From: a virus
DNA length: 50,517 nucleotides
IMG/VR virus record: IMGVR_UViG_3300044737_000122
Span: 1 to 50,517 of that record
Strand: one strand, 5' to 3'
The number at the start of each line of letters is the position of its first letter. Position 1 is the stretch's first letter. Under the pieces are notes generated by a model. It ran no database searches and was not told the origin of the DNA. It was given only the letters and a program-made list of their open reading frames with translations. The position numbers and the translations under genes were made by a program. This document shows positions 1-7,082 of this stretch, piece by piece.

Positions 1-255
1 TCACGAATCCAGCTGAAATTCCATCTGCCGCTCGCGCTCGGCCTCGGCCTTGTTCGCTTCGGGATTTTCCTGCGGATCCGCCCGGCACGGCTTTATTTCG
101 TAATCCTGATCCAGCACCGGCCGCGGATGCGGCTTTTCCTCATCAGAGACCACGTCGACCACCAGCCCGCTGCGCTGGGCGAGCTTCCAGACGTCGGCCT
201 CGGTCGGATAGGCCTTGCTCAGCTTGGCCTCATTGCAGAACAGCGCATAGGGCAT
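1..255 (-). CDS. Hypothetical protein, Bradyrhizobium type
   Basis: An 84-residue soluble protein beginning MPYALF and ending at the TGA at the window edge. The open frame continues further upstream, but the ATG at 255 gives the form I recall from short conserved proteins of Bradyrhizobium and relatives; that recollection is the main reason the flank is placed in Nitrobacteraceae. The central part (AYPTEADVWKLAQRSGLVV) looks like a small helical fold and the tail is Glu/Ala rich and probably disordered. No catalytic motif is visible and its function is unknown. It is read away from the small membrane-protein genes to its right. Confidence 0.7.
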   Translation of the reverse strand: MPYALFCNEAKLSKAYPTEADVWKLAQRSGLVVDVVSDEEKPHPRPVLDQDYEIKPCRADPQENPEANKAEAERERQMEFQLDS

Positions 256-421
256 CGGATCGCTCCGCCAAAAGAGCTTAACGCGGAAGGTGGGTTTGGG
301 TTTCAAGGCGGGGCCGCCGGCAGTTCGGGGCAGTGGGCCCTGAGTCGTAAACGAGGTGTGAATCCCGCAAAAAATATCGTGCGAGACTCTTTTGCTAGAA
401 TCGCCCGATGTTTTGCGGGCC

Positions 422-529
422 ATGAGAACGACCCTCACAACCCCCGGCGACCGGGTGCACCTCGCGCTCACCGTCGCGCTGCTGGCGGCCTGCGCGGCCA
501 ATCTGCTGCTGGTCTGCGCGTGGCTTTAG
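422..529 (+). CDS. Possible 35-residue membrane peptide
   Basis: A short frame opening MRTTLTTPGD and continuing into a very hydrophobic helix (ALTVALLAACAANLLLVCAWL). It would be a single-pass inner-membrane peptide. No convincing ribosome binding site lies upstream, and its stop overlaps by 4 nt the stop of the better-supported gene on the other strand. It could be chance; function unknown. Confidence 0.35.
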   Translation: MRTTLTTPGDRVHLALTVALLAACAANLLLVCAWL

Positions 530-666
530 CGGGTTAGATAACCCGCGATCCCGCAGATGAGGAGGATCGGGACGGCTGTCGTCAGCAGCCGCCAAATCAT
601 CCGGTCATACTTGGCCAGCGGCTCGGGCGTCTGCCCGGTCATGAATTCATGGAGTAGGTGAGACAC
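526..666 (-). CDS. Small single-pass membrane protein
   Basis: A 46-residue protein with GTG start (VSHLLHEFMTGQTPEPLAKY...), preceded by GGAGGG five nt upstream, which fixes the start. Residues 23 to 43 (MIWRLLTTAVPILLICGIAGYL as a region) form one transmembrane helix, so the protein is probably an inner-membrane peptide with a short cytoplasmic N-terminus. Similar tiny membrane proteins occur in Bradyrhizobium genomes (recollection, not a search). No role is known. Its stop codon overlaps the stop of the small convergent frame at 422..529. Confidence 0.6.
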   Translation of the reverse strand: MSHLLHEFMTGQTPEPLAKYDRMIWRLLTTAVPILLICGIAGYLTR

Positions 667-1087
667 GGCAGCCCTCCGTGGTGAGGAGGCCAATAGAATC
701 TGCTTCGCGATTCGCCGTCAAGAGTCCCGTCGCTATCTCGTCAGGATGATGCGAGGGCGATTTCTCTAATTATCTAACCGAAAAAGCGCTCTTGGTTTTG
801 AGCGCCGCGACGCGGCCGGCTTGCTCAGAGAATTCGCCGCGCTGCAGGCGCGGCGTAGCGGGCTTAAGAATTTCAGTACGCCACGATGCTTTCCAATTCT
901 CGCCGTATTACTATTCGATCCTTGAACCGTCGATATTCGCCGAGTGGGGACTCAAATCAAAGCGAATACTCGTCGTGGGGTGTTCCGCGTAAAAAATCAG
1001 TCAGCCATCAGGCCTTCGCAGGCAACGATGACTCATGCCCACAGCTTGGATGCCCAGATTTTGGGAAACAGGTCTCGGGAGAGGACG
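667..1087. other. Non-coding stretch with one hairpin
   Basis: No credible gene is seen. A hairpin GCGCTC - 8 nt - GAGCGC at 786..805 is followed, on the minus strand, by a T-run, so it could be a weak leftward terminator, although no leftward gene is recognised to its right before 1236. The remainder shows no repeat or RNA gene that I can support. Confidence 0.4.
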
Positions 1088-1189
1088 ATGAAGGATGCCA
1101 CCAAAAAGGCAGCCTCGGGTGCGCTCGCGCAAATTCTGGCGGTGATGGCCATGCTCGTCATCGCCGGCGTTGTGTTTTACGCGCGGTGA
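1088..1189 (+). CDS. Small membrane protein, 33 residues
   Basis: The frame MKDATKKAASGALAQILAVM... ends FYAR. Its first 14 residues are amphipathic and Lys/Ala rich; the rest is one hydrophobic helix (ILAVMAMLVIAGVVFY), giving a single-pass peptide. A purine-rich GGGAGAGGACG precedes the ATG and serves as ribosome binding site. It lies alone in a non-coding stretch. Function unknown; size and layout resemble the other tiny membrane proteins of this flank. Confidence 0.5.
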   Translation: MKDATKKAASGALAQILAVMAMLVIAGVVFYAR

Positions 1190-1235
1190 GTGACGACCGT
1201 CAGACTGCGGGGTGGCTTAAGCCCGCGCAGGACGC

Positions 1236-1690
1236 GTTAGAGCCTCTTGGCGCGCGGCACCACAACGGGCTTCTCCTTCTGTTTTGCTCGTCGTGCGCCT
1301 TGCAAGGGTCGCTGTGATGTCTCTGCCGCGCGCGGCGCCCAGAACAGATCTTCGATATTTGAAGAGCGTGCCGATCCGCAAAGGCTTGCAGATCGATTCC
1401 ATCCAGCAGGTTTTGCGGTAAGACGACGCCCACCTTGAGGTCGCTCAACTTGACGGCGACGGCCTCAAGCTCGTCTTGCCAAGTGCGAAGCGCTTCGACA
1501 GGGAGTCGTCCCTGCGCGCCTCGTGCAATTCGCCGTCCCCGTTCTCCACCAGTTTGTAGAGGTTGGTCAGCTTCCGCTCGATCTGGCCTTTGTAGCCGAC
1601 GAGCACTTGCCGTTCCTGTGATTGGCGCGCCGAGAGAGTGTCGACGTTTCACCGACAATCAGCAAGGATCTCCGCGACGCGGCTCGCCGT
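1236..1690 (-). pseudogene. Decayed gene, possibly serine-recombinase C-terminus
   Basis: The minus strand reads as pieces of one protein in different frames. At about 1640 to 1480 one frame gives QERQVLVGYKGQIERKLTNL and then VENGDGELHEAR, typical of the helical C-terminal part of large serine recombinases. Near 1490 the sense continues in another frame (WQDELEAVAVKLSDLKVGVV), and near 1340 in a third (FWAPRAAETSQRPLQ, ending in a stop near 1236). At least two frameshifts are needed, and no catalytic N-terminus is present. The recombinase assignment is tentative; that it is a decayed gene is better supported. Confidence 0.4.
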
Positions 1691-1905
1691 AAGCACGTTC
1701 TCCACAACGGTTTCGAGCTCCATGCCAACCGTCAGTTCCGGACCGGCGAGCGGGTGACGCTGACGGCGCTCGCGACGGCCACCGGGGTGAACCGAGTCAC
1801 TAAGCTGATCAGCTGATCAGTAATCTACACAAAAAATAGTAGTATACATCTCTATCGTAGCATGTTACTACCTATGCTTGTATTAGCTATTTTGTCGGCT
1901 CTTCA
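1691..1905. other. AT-rich non-coding stretch
   Basis: Local base composition is much more AT-rich than its surroundings from about 1815 to 1905, suggesting a promoter or an old insertion junction. It begins with a 16-bp perfect palindrome (listed separately). No gene or RNA is recognised. Confidence 0.4.
1805..1820. repeat. Perfect 16-bp palindrome
   Basis: CTGATCAGCTGATCAG equals its own reverse complement and is also a tandem duplication of an 8-bp palindrome. It borders the AT-rich stretch in front of the tandem-repeat gene, so an operator is possible; chance cannot be excluded. Confidence 0.5.
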
Positions 1906-2568
1906 TTGGCGATGTCGGGTTTGCGATGCGCCGGCCTCAGGACTCGAGAGGAGAGAGCGATAGCAAAAGAGAATAGCACTCGTTCCACTCCGAAGCGGGG
2001 TGCCTTCCCGACCCCTAGAAGCGTAGTGGCCGACGCTACACCCTACGAGCCCGAAAAACCCGACCAATCCGGCTTTGCGGCCGACCAGCCGAGATCGGAA
2101 TCATACTCTCCGGAAGAAGCTGGCCGTTCAGGTACTGGGACAGGAGGAATAGCTATGAGTGATGCAGGTTCGGCGGGCTATGTGGGAATCGCCGGTACGC
2201 CACCGCCGCCCTCGGGCACTGCCGCCGGCTCGCAGGCCGGCGCCGGCAAGGTGGAGACCGCCGGTACGCCACCGCCGCCCTCGGGCACTGCCGCCGGCTC
2301 CCATGCCGGCGCGAGCAAGGTGGGAACCGCCGGTACGCCACCGCCGCCCTCGGGCGCCACCGCCGCGGGCTCGCAGGCCGGCGCGGGCTATGTGGGAACC
2401 GCCGGTACGCCACCGCCGCCGTCGGGCGCCACCGCCGCCGGCTCGCGGGCCGGCGCGGGCAAGGTGGGAACCGCCGATACGCCACCGCCGCCCTCGGGCG
2501 CCACCGCCGCCGGCTCGCAGGCCGGCCCGGGCTATGTGGGAACCGCCGGTACGCCACCGCCCAAGTGA
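1906..2568 (+). CDS. Pro/Gly/Ala tandem-repeat protein
   Basis: Low-complexity protein with no recognised domain. The N-terminal part carries the motif KRGAFPTPRSVVADATPY, closely matching the N-terminus of the next gene (KRGALPTPRSVLAAARP). From residue ~90 come five 23-24-residue repeats of the type GTAGTPPPPSGATAAGSQAG plus a partial sixth, ending TPPPK. The start is uncertain: the frame opens at 1906; an SD-like AGGAG at 1949 precedes an ATA codon at 1960 where an ATG would fit; an in-frame ATG at 2155 has a strong GGAGG seven nt upstream. The product may be an extended cell-surface or linker protein; its role is unknown. Confidence 0.55.
   Translation: MAMSGLRCAGLRTREERAIAKENSTRSTPKRGAFPTPRSVVADATPYEPEKPDQSGFAADQPRSESYSPEEAGRSGTGTGGIAMSDAGSAGYVGIAGTPPPPSGTAAGSQAGAGKVETAGTPPPPSGTAAGSHAGASKVGTAGTPPPPSGATAAGSQAGAGYVGTAGTPPPPSGATAAGSRAGAGKVGTADTPPPPSGATAAGSQAGPGYVGTAGTPPPK
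2176..2565 (+). repeat. In-frame tandem repeat, 69/72-bp units
   Basis: Five full units and a partial sixth encode GTAGTPPPPSG(A)TAAGSQAG-type peptides. Units differ by one Ala codon (69 versus 72 bp) and by small substitutions alternating GAGK/GAGY endings, as expected of slipped-strand expansion. All reading frames stay open here because of the composition, which explains overlapping spurious frames. Confidence 0.85.
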
Positions 2569-2677
2569 GATCTGTCGAAATAAATGATCGAGCGGCCTGA
2601 TCCCGGGAGCGGGAAGGGGGCCCCTCGAGATGTAGATGGCTCAGCTTTCGCCTGATTGTCAAAAGGAGTAAGACGCG

Positions 2678-4372
2678 ATGCCAGATACGATTGACGCTCC
2701 GAAACGCGGTGCCTTGCCCACCCCGCGGTCCGTATTGGCGGCGGCGAGACCTCATGTCGCCGATGCCCTATTGGGTGCACCGGCCGAATACATCGTCATC
2801 CCACCGCAGCCCTCGATGTGGGGCAACGACGTGCACAGCGACTGCGTGACGGCGGAGGAAGCCTTTGCGAAGGCCTGCTATCAGCCGGAGATTTTCATCA
2901 CCGACGTCGAGGTCATCAACTGGGCGACGCGCCACGGGGTCCTTGAAGGCGCCTATATCAACCAGGTGCTCGACTGGATGGTGCATGACGGCTTTCATCA
3001 GGACGGCCAGACCTACAACGATGGCGGCAAGCTATCGGTCAATTGGACCAATGCCAGCATCCTCAAGGATGCGATTTCGCGAGGGCCAGTGAAGCTCGGC
3101 ATCGCCGCCGATCAGGTTCAGACTGCTTACCGGCGACATAATGGCTGGTTCGGGACGGGATTTCACGCCGACGCCAATGAGGATCACAGCGTCGCGCTCT
3201 GCGGCTACGGCAGCATGTCCTGGCTGGCGCGGCAGCTCGGCGTCTCGGTACCGTCCGGGGTGAATGGCAACGCGCAGGGCTATGCCCTGTTCACCTGGGA
3301 CACGATCGGCATCATCGACGAGCCGTCGATGCGGGCGATCACGCACGAGGCGTGGCTCAGGGTGCCGACAACGGTCATCGTGGCCGCGCAGGGTGTCCGC
3401 ATCCATGTCTGCGCCCGTGGCGGCGACGGTGCCGTGTGGCACAGGTGGCAGACGGCTCCCAACAATGGCTGGAGCAATTGGTATTCGCTGGGCGGCTGGG
3501 TCGACTTGATCAAGGTCGCGACGAACCAGGACGGGCGCCTCGAGATCTTCGCGCGCGGCGGCGACGGCGCCGTCTGGCACAATTGGGAAGTGAGCCCCGG
3601 CGGCGGCTGGAGCGGCTGGTACTCGATGGGCGGCTGGATCGACCGGCTGGACGTGGTCAAGAACGCCGATGGCCGCCTCGAGATCTTCGCGCGCGGCGGT
3701 GATGGCGCCCTCTGGCATATGTGGCAGACCGCTCCCAACAACGGCTGGAGCGGCTGGTACTCGCTCGGCGGCTGGATCGATATGCTTGACGTGGCCCGAA
3801 ACGCCGACGGCCGGCTCGAGATCTTCGCGCGCGGCGGCGACGGCGCTGTCTGGCATATGTGGCAGACGGCTCCGAACAACGGCTGGAGCGGCTGGTACTC
3901 GCTCGGCGGCTGGATCGATATGCTTGACATGGCCCGCAACGCCGATGGCCGTCTCGAGATCTTCGCGCGCGGCGGCGACGGTGCGCTCTGGCACATGTGG
4001 CAGACCGCTCCCAACAATGGCTGGAGCGGCTGGTACTCGATGGGCGGCTGGATCGATATGCTGGACCTCGGCAGAAATGCGGATGGCCGCCTCGAGATCT
4101 TCGCGCGGGGCGGCGATGGTGCCGTCTGGCATATATGGCAGACCGCACCCAGCAACGGCTGGAGCGGCTGGTACTCACTCGGCGGCTGGATCGACCTGCT
4201 CAAGGTCTCTTCGAACGACGATGGCCGCATGGAGATCTTCGCGCGCGGCGGCGACGGCGCCGTCTGGAATATGTGGCAGACGGCTCCCAGCAATGGCTGG
4301 AGCGGGTGGAACTCGCTCGGCGGCTGGATCGATATTCTGGAGGTATGGCCCGAGGCCCCCGGGAATCCGTAA
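2678..4372 (+). CDS. Papain-like protein fused to PLL-type repeats
   Basis: A 564-residue protein with SD AAGGAG before its ATG. Residues ~35 to 235 resemble a C1 (papain-like) peptidase domain: C56 in SDCVTAEEAF as nucleophile and H170 in NEDHSVALCGYG as general base. Residues ~240 to 557 carry seven copies of a ~45-residue unit (GRLEIFARGGDGAVWHMWQT ... GWSGWYSLGGWID), the pattern of PLL/tectonin-type propeller lectins that bind glycans. No signal peptide is visible, but the N-terminal KRGALPTPRSVL motif is shared with the preceding gene and might be a targeting signal. It is probably surface-acting or exported; protease activity is inferred, not shown. Unrelated to the prophage. Confidence 0.85.
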   Translation: MPDTIDAPKRGALPTPRSVLAAARPHVADALLGAPAEYIVIPPQPSMWGNDVHSDCVTAEEAFAKACYQPEIFITDVEVINWATRHGVLEGAYINQVLDWMVHDGFHQDGQTYNDGGKLSVNWTNASILKDAISRGPVKLGIAADQVQTAYRRHNGWFGTGFHADANEDHSVALCGYGSMSWLARQLGVSVPSGVNGNAQGYALFTWDTIGIIDEPSMRAITHEAWLRVPTTVIVAAQGVRIHVCARGGDGAVWHRWQTAPNNGWSNWYSLGGWVDLIKVATNQDGRLEIFARGGDGAVWHNWEVSPGGGWSGWYSMGGWIDRLDVVKNADGRLEIFARGGDGALWHMWQTAPNNGWSGWYSLGGWIDMLDVARNADGRLEIFARGGDGAVWHMWQTAPNNGWSGWYSLGGWIDMLDMARNADGRLEIFARGGDGALWHMWQTAPNNGWSGWYSMGGWIDMLDLGRNADGRLEIFARGGDGAVWHIWQTAPSNGWSGWYSLGGWIDLLKVSSNDDGRMEIFARGGDGAVWNMWQTAPSNGWSGWNSLGGWIDILEVWPEAPGNP

Positions 4373-4501
4373 GCCGAAGGCGGGCAGAGAACATTGGCCG
4401 CGCGGCTATCAATTACAGGCGCGCTGCACTCACATAGCATCTAATTGCGTTGTTGGCATCGTTTGGTCGCAGGACGACAAGCGCTCGGCTTGAGACGTTA
4501 G

Positions 4502-4603
4502 CTCCGCATCGCGACACGGATCGACGTGGTCGAACTGATCGAGCTTGGCAAGGCCATCGGATTTGACGCCGCCGACATGGTACGCAAGTTGTCCCGGCGC
4601 TGA
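4502..4603 (+). pseudogene. C-terminal fragment of an XRE-type regulator
   Basis: Between an in-frame stop at 4499 and the TGA at 4601 the + strand encodes LRIATRIDVVELIELGKAIG followed by FDAADMVRKLSRR. This matches the end of rhizobial XRE-family regulators, just after the helix-turn-helix (family knowledge). The DNA-binding part is missing, so this is a remnant, ending 16 nt from the tRNA gene; it suggests an earlier insertion or deletion at this tRNA. Confidence 0.45.
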
Positions 4604-4619
4604 TTGCGCGGATGATAGC

Positions 4620-4694
4620 TGGTGCCGGTTGAGAGGATTGAACTCCCGACCTTCGGTTTACAAAACCGCTGCTCTACCGCTGAGCTAAACCGGC
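4620..4694 (-). tRNA. tRNA-Thr(UGU)
   Basis: The minus strand begins GCCGGTTTAGCTCAGCGG and ends with AACCGGC followed by ACCA. A 7-bp acceptor stem (GCCGGTT/AACCGGC), a TTTGTAA anticodon loop giving UGU, and a GTTCAATCC-type T-loop are all present, with CCA encoded. It reads codon ACA. Its 3' end faces left, away from the prophage. No second copy of its 3' half is seen in the window. Confidence 0.93.
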
Positions 4695-4733
4695 AAACTC
4701 AATGTTTTCAATCGGTTGATTGAGAACAAAAAG

Positions 4734-4755
4734 TTTTTGTCTCTTTTTTGTCTCT
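4734..4755. repeat. Tandem 11-bp repeat beside the tRNA
   Basis: TTTTTGTCTCT occurs twice back to back (4734..4744 and 4745..4755). The first copy also forms an inverted repeat with GAGAACAAAAA just left of it. Such arrangements can be integrase arm sites or transcription signals; neither is shown. Confidence 0.6.
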
Positions 4756-4774
4756 GGTGCGCGTGGCCCCGCTA

Positions 4775-4806
4775 TAACAAAAGAACCCTCCCCGGTGAAG
4801 GGGAGG
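4775..4806 (-). terminator. Leftward rho-independent terminator
   Basis: Perfect 7-bp stem CCTCCCC/GGGGAGG (4787..4806) with a 6-nt loop; on the minus strand it is followed by TTCTTTTGTTAT. It would end leftward transcripts from the two small genes at 4864 and 5139 and shields the tRNA. Confidence 0.65.
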
Positions 4807-4863
4807 TAGTGGGCCGAGGACGGGAGGAGTCCGCGGGAAAGCATGTGGCGCGACTTGTCGTTC

Positions 4864-5070
4864 CTAAGCGCTCGTGACGCGATCGGGAGGCTTGAGGAGA
4901 ACAGGGTCAAGCTCGTCCGGTGGCTTGGAATAGAGGAAGTTGCGGAGCACGGCCAAGCGGTCAAGCCACGCATCAACGCACCTCTGGCTACAGAACGCAT
5001 GGCCCTTACAGTGGCGACGGGTGAGGCCGAACGGACCTTTGCAGGCCGGGTTGTAACAACGTAGCTTCAT
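4864..5070 (-). CDS. Small zinc-finger-like protein
   Basis: A 68-residue protein starting MKLRCYNPACKGPFGLTRRH. Four cysteines as C5-x4-C10 and C20...C-type pairs (CKGHAFCSQRCVDAW) suggest a treble-clef or FCS-type zinc fold in the first 36 residues; the C-terminal half is basic and Pro rich. Such proteins are common in phages and islands and may bind nucleic acid. It lies downstream of the XRE regulator in the same direction and upstream of the terminator at 4775. Partner and function are unknown. Confidence 0.6.
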   Translation of the reverse strand: MKLRCYNPACKGPFGLTRRHCKGHAFCSQRCVDAWLDRLAVLRNFLYSKPPDELDPVLLKPPDRVTSA

Positions 5071-5138
5071 GGCGAACCTCCTTGTAAGAACGGGTTCGCT
5101 CCTTATTTTACCACGCGCTCCTTCACCTAGATTTCAGG

Positions 5139-5507
5139 TTATCCACTCTGGTCGGCAATGGCCGTCACGACGCCTACAATCGTGTTGCGTAGCCGCTTGT
5201 TCGTTATCTTCTGAAACGACTGCACGAGGCGCAGGGCATCGCGCTCGGCAATCAGCATGAGCGGGGAGAGCTTCCCGGTGTGCGGCTTGGTGTCGGTGTA
5301 GAACGCGGTAATGGGTACTTTGAGCGTGTGGGCGATCTTGAGGAGACGGCCCGCGCCCACGCGGTTCGCGCCCTTCTCGTACTTCTGAATCTGCTGGAAC
5401 GTGACGCCGAGCTTCTCGCCTAGCTGCGTCTGCGACATGTTGGCGGCGATGCGATGCAAGCGGATACTCGCGCCAACTATTAAGTCGTCAGGGTCGATGC
5501 GCTTCAT
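5139..5507 (-). CDS. XRE-family transcriptional regulator
   Basis: A 122-residue DNA-binding protein. Residues 10 to 68 form a Cro/CI-type helix-turn-helix (SIRLHRIAANMSQTQLGEKL, then GVTFQQIQKYEKGANR), the form typical of rhizobial XRE regulators. The ATG at 5507 is chosen because GGAGG lies 8 nt upstream; the frame could open earlier. The C-terminal 50 residues (ALRLVQSFQKITNKRLRNTI) are helical and probably mediate dimerisation. It is the nearest candidate for an element repressor, facing leftward and divergent from the resolvase gene at 5721, but its operators are not identified. Confidence 0.8.
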   Translation of the reverse strand: MKRIDPDDLIVGASIRLHRIAANMSQTQLGEKLGVTFQQIQKYEKGANRVGAGRLLKIAHTLKVPITAFYTDTKPHTGKLSPLMLIAERDALRLVQSFQKITNKRLRNTIVGVVTAIADQSG

Positions 5508-5720
5508 GTCTGCAACCTCCGTGGAGTCCCGGAGGTACAACATAATTCTTGAGTTGTGTTGCGCCTATAAAGCCTTGTATTTGCTAAGGATTTGATAAAC
5601 TACCTGTGTGAGTTCCCGCGCCACCCTACAACCCGTTTTATGGCGTAACGACGCGGTATTCCCGCAATTCGCGCATCGAGAACGCATCCCCCTTGCAAAT
5701 ATCAAGAATTTTGTCTGCGT

Positions 5721-6368
5721 ATGAACGTCTACGGATACGCCCGCGTGAGCACCACCGGGCAAGAACTCGATGGCCAGCTAGTGCAGCTGCAAGAGGCCGG
5801 ATGCGTCCGTATCTTCCAAGAGAAGGTTAGCGGGGCCAAAAGCGATAGGGCCGAATTAAGAAGGCTCCTGCGCGTTCTGCGTGAGGGGGACTTGGTGGTG
5901 GTGACGCGGCTCGACCGTCTGGCGCGCTCCACGCTGGATCTTCTGCGCTTCCTGGCGGCGGTCAATGACAAGCGTGCTGCATTCCGCTCAATCAACGAAG
6001 CCTGGGCCGATACCACTACCGCCTTCGGCCGCTTCCTTGTCGTCGTCCTAGGCGGGGTAGCGGAGTTTGAACGCGAGCTAATCCTGGCGCGTACCGCTGA
6101 AGGCAGGCGGCTTGCGGTGGCTCGTGGGGTGCGCCTAGGGCGTAAGCCCAAGCTCGATGCAGAGCAGCGCCGGGACGCCTGCACACGCAAGCTCGCTGGC
6201 GAGGATGTCGCGTCTATTGCGCGGTCATACAACGTCTGCGGCGCTACGATTTCGAGGATTCAATGTTGTAACTCTCTCAGCGAGTCCGCGCGGCTCGTTG
6301 TACCTGCGGCTCCTTTGGAAGATGAAACACAAGCGCGACGCGGCGTGACCCGCAGCGCGGGCATTTGA
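5721..6368 (+). CDS. Serine recombinase, resolvase/invertase type
   Basis: The first 140 residues form a complete small serine recombinase domain: R8 and nucleophile S10 in YARVS, then R66/R69 in TRLDRLARST, a GxxxEFER helix and a Hin/Pin-like helix-turn-helix (KLAGEDVASIARSYNVCGAT). It should bind short inverted sites and catalyse resolution or inversion. The reading frame continues about 35 residues past the normal end (from CNSLSESARL) and overlaps the opposing zinc-ribbon gene by 92 bp, so the tail has probably been acquired by loss of the original stop. No invertible segment flanked by its sites was recognised. Confidence 0.85.
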   Translation: MNVYGYARVSTTGQELDGQLVQLQEAGCVRIFQEKVSGAKSDRAELRRLLRVLREGDLVVVTRLDRLARSTLDLLRFLAAVNDKRAAFRSINEAWADTTTAFGRFLVVVLGGVAEFERELILARTAEGRRLAVARGVRLGRKPKLDAEQRRDACTRKLAGEDVASIARSYNVCGATISRIQCCNSLSESARLVVPAAPLEDETQARRGVTRSAGI

Positions 6369-6549
6369 GACGAGAGGCCAGATCGCTAAGAGGGAACGGT
6401 GCTCCTGGCGTCCAGACCAGCGTTCTCAAGTCTAGGTCGTATTGGTAGACGCATGCGCGGATCGAGCGCATGCCGTCGTTGTTTCCGAACGCGCACCGCG
6501 CCGTGATCCGCCAGCCGAGCTGCCAAGCCTCGCCGATCGTCTCCACCAT
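6277..6549 (-). CDS. Zinc-ribbon hypothetical protein with LexA box
   Basis: A ~90-residue protein, starting MVETIGEAWQLGW and containing CPRCGSRRVALVF near the C-terminus; one CxxC plus upstream cysteines could bind zinc. I recall the overall pattern (AW..GWR....RC....G..S...C.Y...LD..TLVW) from a widespread but uncharacterised rhizobial family, often found on plasmids and islands. An earlier ATG at 6564 exists, but the LexA-like box at 6559..6573 overlaps it, so 6549 is preferred. Expression may rise with DNA damage. It runs convergently into the tail of the resolvase gene. Confidence 0.6.
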   Translation of the reverse strand: MVETIGEAWQLGWRITARCAFGNNDGMRSIRACVYQYDLDLRTLVWTPGAPFPLSDLASRLKCPRCGSRRVALVFHLPKEPQVQRAARTR

Positions 6550-6558
6550 GGCAAACGA

Positions 6559-6573
6559 GAACATTTAGAGAAC
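6559..6573. promoter_or_regulatory. Alphaproteobacterial LexA (SOS) box
   Basis: GAAC-N7-GAAC on the + strand (GTTC-N7-GTTC on the minus) matches the known alphaproteobacterial LexA site exactly. It sits between the zinc-ribbon gene and the rightward gene at 6678, nearest the former. Confidence 0.6.
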
Positions 6574-6677
6574 ATTCGGTCAAGGGTAAAGCACGTGAGA
6601 ATATCAAAAGACCTTTGACATGCGGTTATGATGCGAGTATCGCTATTTACTCCACTTAAGCCGCGAAGGAGGCGAAC

Positions 6678-7082
6678 ATGCGCATTACGGTACGCGGCTG
6701 GGGCCGCGATCTCGGCGAGACCGTCATTCTTTCTGAGGATTTGGAGAGCGCCGATGAGGCTCCCGGAACATACAGCAAGGGCAAGCTGTACAAGAAGGTG
6801 TTGGAACCCGAAAACAAGCGCAGAACCAAGGTGCGGATTTCGTCCGGGATCGAAGTCCGGCTCGGCGGCAGTTACTTGATGCATGTGGAGCTCTCGAGAC
6901 GGGAGATTTCGCGCCTCTTCTTCGAGACGCACAATGGCGCGATGGTTCGCATGATTAATTCGTTCATCGACGAAGAGGATCGCGAGGACGAACTACGCAG
7001 GCTGCAAGAGCGTATCGAGCGGCGCAAGCGCTTCGCCGAGGCGATCGCCGCCGCGAACGCGGAGGCGGGCGATCCGTCCTAG
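6678..7082 (+). CDS. Hypothetical protein, 134 residues
   Basis: Starts MRITVRGWGRDLGETVIL with GGAGG seven nt upstream. The first ~90 residues look like a beta-rich domain (KVRISSGIEVRLGGSYLMHV); the C-terminal 45 residues are a charged coiled-coil-like helix (DREDELRRLQERIERRKRF). No catalytic motif is visible. It begins a short rightward run (this gene, a ligase fragment, and the gene at 7200). I believe relatives exist in Bradyrhizobium but cannot name the family. Confidence 0.65.
   Translation: MRITVRGWGRDLGETVILSEDLESADEAPGTYSKGKLYKKVLEPENKRRTKVRISSGIEVRLGGSYLMHVELSRREISRLFFETHNGAMVRMINSFIDEEDREDELRRLQERIERRKRFAEAIAAANAEAGDPS

Noticed and set aside
2176-2565. CRISPR-like direct repeats
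   Set aside because: Units are in-frame coding repeats without unique spacers; no cas genes are in the window.
3280-4440. Leftward frame of 386 codons over the PLL-type repeats
   Set aside because: Repeat translation of the opposite strand (QPPSEYQPLQPL); the real gene has SD, domains and a sensible composition.
4620-4694. tRNA-Thr as proven attB of the prophage
   Set aside because: The tRNA 3' end faces away from the prophage and no duplicate of its 3' half was found in the window.
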